From Oscillospiraceae bacterium UBA6370 (lineage in GTDB: Bacteria; Bacillota; Clostridia; Oscillospirales; Oscillospiraceae): 10,277 nt of DNA. The stretch lies in contig DJRC01000074.1 of the NCBI GenBank assembly GCA_002437735.1, positions 15,275-25,551 of the forward strand. Reading direction: 5' to 3'. The translations under genes and the position numbers were made by a program. This document shows positions 5,551-10,277 of the stretch, piece by piece; the stretch's first letter is position 1, and each line of letters opens with the position of its first letter. Below the pieces are notes generated by a model, which saw only the letters and a list, made by a program, of their open reading frames with translations, searched no databases and had not been told where the DNA came from.

Positions 5551-6872
5551 TCCCTGCGCGTCATGCGACAGATGTAAAAGCCGTCCGTCCCGTGGCGCTG
5601 CGGCCAGAGCGTGATGTGTCCCTCAACCGTGCCGATGGGGTCGGGCAGCGCAAAGGTATCGTAAGTAAAGTCCGGGTGCGCGCGGAGAAACGCATCCGTC
5701 ACCCGCTCGTTTTCCTCGGGAAGCACCGTGCAGGTGGAGTAAACGAGCGTCCCGCCGCGCCGGACATAGCGCGAGGCATTGTCCAGAATGGCGCTTTGGA
5801 TCGCGGGCAGGCCCGCGAGCGAAGCCATGTCCTTATAGCGGATGTCCGGCTTCTTGCGGATGATGCCTAGCCCGGAGCATGGCACGTCGCAGACGACGAC
5901 GTCCGCCTTCTCTGCAAGCGCTTCATCGCAGACACGGCCATCGGCCAGACGGCCCTCCATGCACTCGACCCCCAGCCGCTCCGCGCCGGCCTCCATGAGC
6001 CGCAGCTTGTGCTCCTCCACGTCACAGGAGAGAATGTGCCCTTTCCCTTCCATGCACATCGCCATCGCGAAGGACTTCCCGCCGGGGGCGGCGCAGGTGT
6101 CGATGACAAAGCTCCCCGCCTTTGGCGCGGCGGTCAAAGCCGTCAGCTTCGCTGCAGCATCCTGCACCGTGAACCAGCCCTCGCGCCACGCGCGCAGACC
6201 TTCCAGATCGCCGGTGCCGGAAACGGTGAAGCAGTCCGCGAGCCACGGGTGCGGCTCCACGGTTACGCCCTCATCCTCCAGCGAAGCACGAAGCTGCTTC
6301 GCGCTCGTTTTGAGCGTGTTGGTCTGAATGGTGGTCGGGACAGGCTCATTGTCCGTACGGAGAAAGGCTTCTGCCTCCTCCGCGCCGAGCAGTCCGACCA
6401 TGCGCTCGACGAGCGCACGCGGGTGGCTCGTCTGTACAGAGAGCGCTTCGAGCCTGTCCGCAATGGCAAGCGGCTCTCCCCTTCTGCGGTCCACATTGCG
6501 CAGCACCGCGTTCACCAGTCCCGCCGCACGGGCGAGACGGTGCGCCTTTGCCATCTCCACCGCCTCATTCACGGCGGCATTGACCGGCACCTTATCCATA
6601 AGAAGGATCTGATATGCGCCGATACGAAGGATATCCAGCAGCAGCGGCTCGAGCTTTTCGGGCCTCTGCGTTAGGCAGCGCGCTATGCAGCGGTCAAGGT
6701 AAATGCGGTTCTGCATCACACCGTAGGCAATGCGGCTGGCAAAGGCCGCGTCGCGCCCGGAAAGTCCGTCCCTCTTGAGCACCTGCTTGAGCGCGCCGTC
6801 GATCCACGCGCCGTTCCGGCGGCAGGCCGCCAGCGCGTCCAGCGCCGCTTCTCTTGCACGGTCGACTCTCAT
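5547..6872 (-). CDS. rsmB: 16S rRNA (cytosine-967-C5) methyltransferase RsmB
   Basis: A 441-residue m5C methyltransferase (Sun/Fmu family), of normal length. An N-terminal NusB-like RNA-binding helical domain spans about residues 1-130, with the family-typical PVNAAVNEAVEMAK at 96-109. The C-terminal Rossmann domain carries the SAM motif DTCAAPGGKS at 258-267, the DVPCSG motif with C332, and the nucleophile motif YSTCTVLPEENE with C381. The C-terminal GTDGFYICRM is characteristic. The ATG at 6872-6870 overlaps the stop of the peptidase gene as ATGA, and the stop overlaps the rlmN start in the same way. Two rRNA methyltransferases are thus translated in tandem. Nothing is missing. Confidence 0.96.
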   Translation of the reverse strand: MRVDRAREAALDALAACRRNGAWIDGALKQVLKRDGLSGRDAAFASRIAYGVMQNRIYLDRCIARCLTQRPEKLEPLLLDILRIGAYQILLMDKVPVNAAVNEAVEMAKAHRLARAAGLVNAVLRNVDRRRGEPLAIADRLEALSVQTSHPRALVERMVGLLGAEEAEAFLRTDNEPVPTTIQTNTLKTSAKQLRASLEDEGVTVEPHPWLADCFTVSGTGDLEGLRAWREGWFTVQDAAAKLTALTAAPKAGSFVIDTCAAPGGKSFAMAMCMEGKGHILSCDVEEHKLRLMEAGAERLGVECMEGRLADGRVCDEALAEKADVVVCDVPCSGLGIIRKKPDIRYKDMASLAGLPAIQSAILDNASRYVRRGGTLVYSTCTVLPEENERVTDAFLRAHPDFTYDTFALPDPIGTVEGHITLWPQRHGTDGFYICRMTRRE

Positions 6873-7603
6873 CGGCGCCCCCCGCGGCGATTCCCGGAGC
6901 GGTTGAGGAAGATCAAAACGTAGCGCAGGAGCTGCAGCAGCGACGAGAGCAGCGCGGCGACATAGGTCAGCGCCGCAGCACGGAGCACCTTGCGCGCACC
7001 GGCCATCTCCTCATCCTCCAGGATGTGCTCGCCCTCCAGCGTTTCGAGCGCGCGGTGGGAGGCGTTGAACTCCACCGGCAGCGTGACGAGCTGGAAGAAC
7101 GCGACCACGCCGAAGAGGACAATGCCCAGCAGCAGGATCGGCTGACTGTAGAGCACGAGGCCGAGCATCAGAATGATGAACGAAGCCTGCGAGCTGAACT
7201 GCGTTGTTTTTACGATGGCGCTGCGCAGCTTGACGGGACCGTAGCCCACGGCATACTGCACCGCGTGTCCGGCCTCATGCGCAGCAACGCCGACCGCCGC
7301 GACCGTGGCGGCATCGTATACAGAGTCTGAAAGAAAGATGGTGTTATTGCGCGGATCGTAGTGGTCGGTCAGCTTGCCCGAGCAGCGGGCAATGCCGACA
7401 TCGGTGATACCGTGCGCGCGCAGCACGCTGGCCGCCGCCTGCGCGCCGGTGAGCCCGCGGCGGTTCGTCACCTTGCTGTAGCGCGAGAAATTGCCGCTCA
7501 CCGCCGCCTGCGCATAGAGCGAGAGCAGCAGGACCGGAACCAGCAGAATGAGATAGATCAAGTTTGCCGAATCGTAACCGTAGCCGTAAGAATAGTAAGG
7601 CAT
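6869..7603 (-). CDS. YugP-type membrane zinc metallopeptidase
   Basis: A 244-residue integral membrane protein of the YugP/DUF2227-like neutral zinc metallopeptidase group; the physiological substrate is unknown to me. The active site HEAGH is at 109-113 in VAAHEAGHAVQY, and the probable third zinc ligand is Glu178 in PVEFNAS. Hydrophobic helices lie at about 13-32, 138-152, 155-176 and 209-233. The extreme N-terminus is tyrosine-rich (MPYYSYGYGYDS) and the C-terminus is arginine-rich (SGNRRGGRR). The ATG at 7603 lies 12 bases after fmt, with AGGGGAG just upstream, and the stop overlaps the rsmB start. Clostridial genomes often place this gene between fmt and rsmB, as here, whereas B. subtilis has yugP elsewhere. 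Family call is firm; role in the operon is unknown. Confidence 0.9.
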   Translation of the reverse strand: MPYYSYGYGYDSANLIYLILLVPVLLLSLYAQAAVSGNFSRYSKVTNRRGLTGAQAAASVLRAHGITDVGIARCSGKLTDHYDPRNNTIFLSDSVYDAATVAAVGVAAHEAGHAVQYAVGYGPVKLRSAIVKTTQFSSQASFIILMLGLVLYSQPILLLGIVLFGVVAFFQLVTLPVEFNASHRALETLEGEHILEDEEMAGARKVLRAAALTYVAALLSSLLQLLRYVLIFLNRSGNRRGGRR

Positions 7604-7615
7604 AAGCTCTCCCCT

Positions 7616-8533
7616 TTAGTCGCTTGTTTTGAGCGGGTGACCGCGCAGATAGTCGGCAGCCGCCATGCGCTTGCCGCCCTCCGCCTGAAGCTGTGTGATG
7701 ATGAGGCTCCTGCCGTCGCCGCAGGCGACGGAAAGACCGCTCTTGACCGCGCGCATCGTGCCGGGCGCGTCGGCGGTCATTTCCCCGGAAACGGTCTCGT
7801 AGACCTTGACGCTTTTCCCGTCCACACTCGCCGCGGCACAGGGCCACGGAATGAGACCGCGCACCTGGCAGTCGATCTCCCGCGCGCTCCTCGTCCAGTC
7901 GATGGGCGAAAGCGAGCGGTCGAGCATGGGCGCATAGGTGAAGGCTAACTCGTCCTGCGGTGTGCGCTTCGCCGTGCCGTCTGCAAGCGTCGGAACCGTC
8001 TCGCTCAGCGCCTGCGCGCCAAGCTCAGCAAGGCGTCCTGTCAGCGCTGCGGCGTCCTCGCGCTCGCCGATCTCGGTCGAGACCGTGCGAATGACATCGC
8101 CCGCGTCGAGCGCCGCAACCATATACATGATGGAAACGCCGGTAACGCGCTCGCCGTTCAGGATCGCCCAGTTGATGGGCGCGGCGCCGCGGTACTTCGG
8201 CAGAAGCGAGGAGTGAACGTTGATGCAGCCGTATTGCGGCAGGTCCAGGATCTCCTGCGGCAGGATCTTTCCGTAGGCCGCGACCACAATCAACTCGGGC
8301 GCAAGCTCCCGCAATATGCCGAGCGCTTCCCCGTCGCGCATCTTGAGCGGCTGGTAGACCGGCAGGTCTTTCGTTAAGGCATATTCCTTCACAGGCGAGA
8401 AGGTCAGCTTCATGCCGCGATTTTTCGGCTTGTCCGGCTGGGTGAATACGCCGACGACCTCATGCCCGTCCTCCACCAGACGGCGGAGCGATGCGACCGC
8501 AAAGTCGGGCGTTCCCATGAATACGATCCTCAT
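7616..8533 (-). CDS. fmt: Methionyl-tRNA formyltransferase
   Basis: A 305-residue enzyme that formylates Met-tRNAfMet using 10-formyltetrahydrofolate, allowing translation initiation. The N-terminal Rossmann domain starts MRIVFMGTPDFAVASL. The catalytic triad is visible as N105 and H107 in INVHSSLLPKYRGAAPI, and D143 in ALDAGD. The C-terminal OB-like tRNA-binding domain starts near residue 207 (LSPIDWTRSAREI) and continues through RGLIPWPCA to the end. Length is slightly short of the E. coli enzyme but normal for Firmicutes. The ATG (8533-8531) overlaps the def stop as ATGA, so the formylase and deformylase are translationally linked. Confidence 0.97.
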   Translation of the reverse strand: MRIVFMGTPDFAVASLRRLVEDGHEVVGVFTQPDKPKNRGMKLTFSPVKEYALTKDLPVYQPLKMRDGEALGILRELAPELIVVAAYGKILPQEILDLPQYGCINVHSSLLPKYRGAAPINWAILNGERVTGVSIMYMVAALDAGDVIRTVSTEIGEREDAAALTGRLAELGAQALSETVPTLADGTAKRTPQDELAFTYAPMLDRSLSPIDWTRSAREIDCQVRGLIPWPCAAASVDGKSVKVYETVSGEMTADAPGTMRAVKSGLSVACGDGRSLIITQLQAEGGKRMAAADYLRGHPLKTSD

Positions 8534-9045
8534 TCGTCGTCTTCCCTTTCGTACTCGTCCTCGTGCTCCTTGAGGTACTGCTCCAGCTCCTCGTCGGTGA
8601 GCAGACGGTCACAGTGCTCGCTGAACAGATGTCCGTCCAGATGCTCGATCTCATGGCAGAAGCAGCGGGCGGTGATATCCTCATCCTCGACCTCAAAGGT
8701 CGTGCCGTCGCGGTCCTGCGCACGCACGCGCACGGTGTAGGGACGGGTGACGATGCCCCAGCGGCCGGGCAGGCTCAGGCAGCCCTCCAGACCGGTCTGC
8801 TCACCCTCAGCCTTGACGATCTCGGGGTTCACAAGCTCAATAATCTCACCCTCGCTGTCCTCCACGATGCACACGCGGCGCAGGATGCCGACCTGCGGTG
8901 CGGCAAGCCCGACGCCGCCGGACTCCTCCAGCGTTTCACGCATATCGTCCAACAGCAGGTGCAGACGCTCATTGAATTCCGTCACCGGGTGGCAGACCTT
9001 CTCCAGACACGGGTCGCCCTTTTTTCTGATCTCACGAATGGCCAT
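8530..9045 (-). CDS. def: Peptide deformylase
   Basis: A 171-residue metalloenzyme that removes the formyl group from new protein N-termini. All three family motifs are present: GVGLAAPQ at 44-51, EGCLS at 87-91 with metal ligand C89, and HEIEHLDG at 131-138 with H131, H135 and catalytic E132. The acidic tail (EHEDEYEREDDE) is longer than minimal. The start is the ATG at 9045-9043, which has AGGAGG seven bases upstream and gives the typical MAIREIRKKGDP. A longer reading to 9597 exists in this frame but only runs antisense-like through priA and lacks family similarity. It begins 11 bases after priA and overlaps fmt by four bases. Confidence 0.97.
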   Translation of the reverse strand: MAIREIRKKGDPCLEKVCHPVTEFNERLHLLLDDMRETLEESGGVGLAAPQVGILRRVCIVEDSEGEIIELVNPEIVKAEGEQTGLEGCLSLPGRWGIVTRPYTVRVRAQDRDGTTFEVEDEDITARCFCHEIEHLDGHLFSEHCDRLLTDEELEQYLKEHEDEYEREDDE

Positions 9046-9056
9046 AGCAGTTCCTC

Positions 9057-10277
9057 CTATTGTATCGCATTGCAGTCGGCAAAAATGTCGAGACCGCGAT
9101 TTTCCTTGTGTTGATAAAACGCATAGAGATATTCCACCACCAGACGGCGCAGCGCCGGACAGCCCTTGCCGACGAGAAAAACACGGTAGCGGTAGCGGTT
9201 GTTGACCTTTACCACGCTCGCCCCAGCGGGGCCGAGCACCTCGATGCTCAGCGGCTTGAGCTCCTCGCGCCGTTCGACGGCGTAGCCAAGCGCGTCGCGC
9301 AGCGCCTTTGCCGCGCGGACGACGCGGCTCTCGTCCGCGCCGGTCACGGTAAAGGAGAAAAGGTCGGCAAACGGCGGATAGCGGCGCAGGCGCCGCATCC
9401 GGATCTCGCTTTCGTAGAACGCGTCGTAATCCTGTGCGGCCGCCGCGCGGATGACCTCGTTTTCCGGCGTGAAAGTCTGAATGATCGCTCTGCCCTGCTT
9501 GCTGCCGCGGCCCGCGCGGCCCACGACCTGCGAGAGCAGGCTGAAGGTGCGCTCCGGCGCGCGGTAGTTGTCGATATAGAGCGAGGCGTCGGCGCAAAGG
9601 ACGCCGACCAGCGTGACGTTCTCAAAATCCAGGCCCTTGGCGACCATCTGCGTGCCGAGCAGGATCGGGATCTTTTCCTCTTCAAACTGCCGCAGGAGCT
9701 TTTCGTGCCCATGCGACGCGCCGACCGTGTCGGTGTCCATGCGCAGGACCTTCGCTCCGGGGAACAGAGCGTACAGCTCCTCCTCGACCTTCTGCGTGCC
9801 GGTGCCGATGTGCTTCATGATGCCGCCGCATTGCGGACAGCGGTCGTAGGCCGGCTCGCTGTGGCCGCAGTAGTGGCACATCAGCCGTCCGTTCGCGCTA
9901 TGGTAGGTCATCGGAACGCTGCAGCGCGGGCACTCGGGCGCCTCGCCGCACTCACCGCACAGCAGCATCCGGCTGCTGCCGCGGCGGTTGAGAAAGAGAA
10001 TGCTCTGCTCGCCGCGGGCGAGATTTTCCTCCAGCGCGGAGCGGAGCGGTTCGCTGACAGCGGTCTCGTTCCCCGCGCGAAGCTCCTCACGCAGGTCGGC
10101 GATGAACACCTTGGGGAGCGCTTTCTCGTTGTAGCGTCTGTGAAGGGAAAAGACTTGATAGCGTCCCTCCCGCGCGTAATACGTCGTCTCGACCGTCGGC
10201 GTCGCCGAGCCAAGCAGCAGCAGCGCGCCGCTCTGCGCGCAGCGGAACTGCGCGACGTCGCGCGTATGGTAGCGCGT
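9057..10277 (-). CDS. priA: Primosomal protein N' (replication restart helicase PriA), C-terminal part
   Basis: The 3' 406 codons of priA; the N-terminal DNA-binding domain and helicase motifs I-II lie beyond the right edge. PriA is a 3'-5' superfamily 2 helicase that reloads the replisome at stalled forks. The reading frame is open to base 10277, so the internal GTG at 10109 is not the start. Counting from the edge, the fragment begins TRYHTRDVA, followed by helicase motif III GSATP at 23-27. The eight zinc-binding cysteines are all present at 107, 110, 116, 119, 134, 137, 147 and 150. Later motifs are GTQMVAKGLDF at 208-218, the YRAPERTF segment, and motif VI QVVGRAGRG at 250-258. The stop is TAG at 9059-9057, 11 bases before def. 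PriA-def-fmt is a widely conserved Firmicute order. Confidence 0.97.
   Translation of the reverse strand, partial: TRYHTRDVAQFRCAQSGALLLLGSATPTVETTYYAREGRYQVFSLHRRYNEKALPKVFIADLREELRAGNETAVSEPLRSALEENLARGEQSILFLNRRGSSRMLLCGECGEAPECPRCSVPMTYHSANGRLMCHYCGHSEPAYDRCPQCGGIMKHIGTGTQKVEEELYALFPGAKVLRMDTDTVGASHGHEKLLRQFEEEKIPILLGTQMVAKGLDFENVTLVGVLCADASLYIDNYRAPERTFSLLSQVVGRAGRGSKQGRAIIQTFTPENEVIRAAAAQDYDAFYESEIRMRRLRRYPPFADLFSFTVTGADESRVVRAAKALRDALGYAVERREELKPLSIEVLGPAGASVVKVNNRYRYRVFLVGKGCPALRRLVVEYLYAFYQHKENRGLDIFADCNAIQ

Noticed and set aside
9046..9597. Extended 355-codon version of def starting at 9597
   Set aside because: The extra N-terminal part is an Arg/Ala/Gly-rich off-frame reading inside priA; the ATG at 9045 has an ideal ribosome binding site and gives a normal deformylase.
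10107..10109. GTG at 10109 as the start of priA
   Set aside because: The frame stays open to the window edge and the upstream residues carry helicase motif III (GSATP) and other PriA sequence, so this GTG encodes an internal Val.

Overview
The window is about 10.3 kb of GC-rich DNA in which every supported gene lies on the minus strand, so genes are transcribed from high to low coordinates. Gene order and protein families point to an endospore-forming Firmicute of class Clostridia. The high GC and the protein style suggest an Oscillospiraceae/Ruminococcaceae-type gut anaerobe, but that finer placement is inference.

Region 1 (10277 down to 1147) is a tightly packed housekeeping operon: priA (3' part only), def, fmt, a YugP-type membrane zinc peptidase, rsmB, rlmN, stp/prpC, prkC/pknB and rsgA. 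Five junctions are four-base stop/start overlaps (ATGA or GTGA) and the other three gaps are 11, 12 and 17 bases, so translational coupling is likely. The genes cover replication restart, N-formyl-methionine addition and removal, rRNA methylation, ribosome assembly GTPase activity, and a Ser/Thr kinase-phosphatase pair that senses cell-wall fragments. The order matches the B. subtilis priA-def-fmt-rsmB-rlmN-prpC-prkC-rsgA cluster, with the clostridial peptidase between fmt and rsmB. A strong intrinsic terminator lies just after rsgA (1112-1137).

Region 2 (1110 down to 1) looks like a short sporulation module. It contains a 50-residue two-helix membrane protein (883-1035), a 27-residue TTG-started protein that I identify as SpoVM (793-876), and the first 245 codons of a two-repeat SPOCS/DUF3794 protein (1-737) of the SipL type, which runs off the left edge. 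SpoVM is the amphipathic peptide that marks the forespore membrane for SpoIVA. SipL is a SpoIVA-binding coat morphogenetic protein known from C. difficile. Having both side by side suggests a small coat-basement operon. In B. subtilis spoVM also lies downstream of rsgA, but rpe and thiN sit between them; here both are missing.

The most notable observations are the very short spoVM gene, its upstream membrane-protein partner whose 3' end carries the spoVM ribosome binding site, and an inverted repeat whose 3' arm overlaps the ribosome binding site of the SPOCS gene. No RNA genes, CRISPR arrays, insertion sequences or prophage genes are visible.
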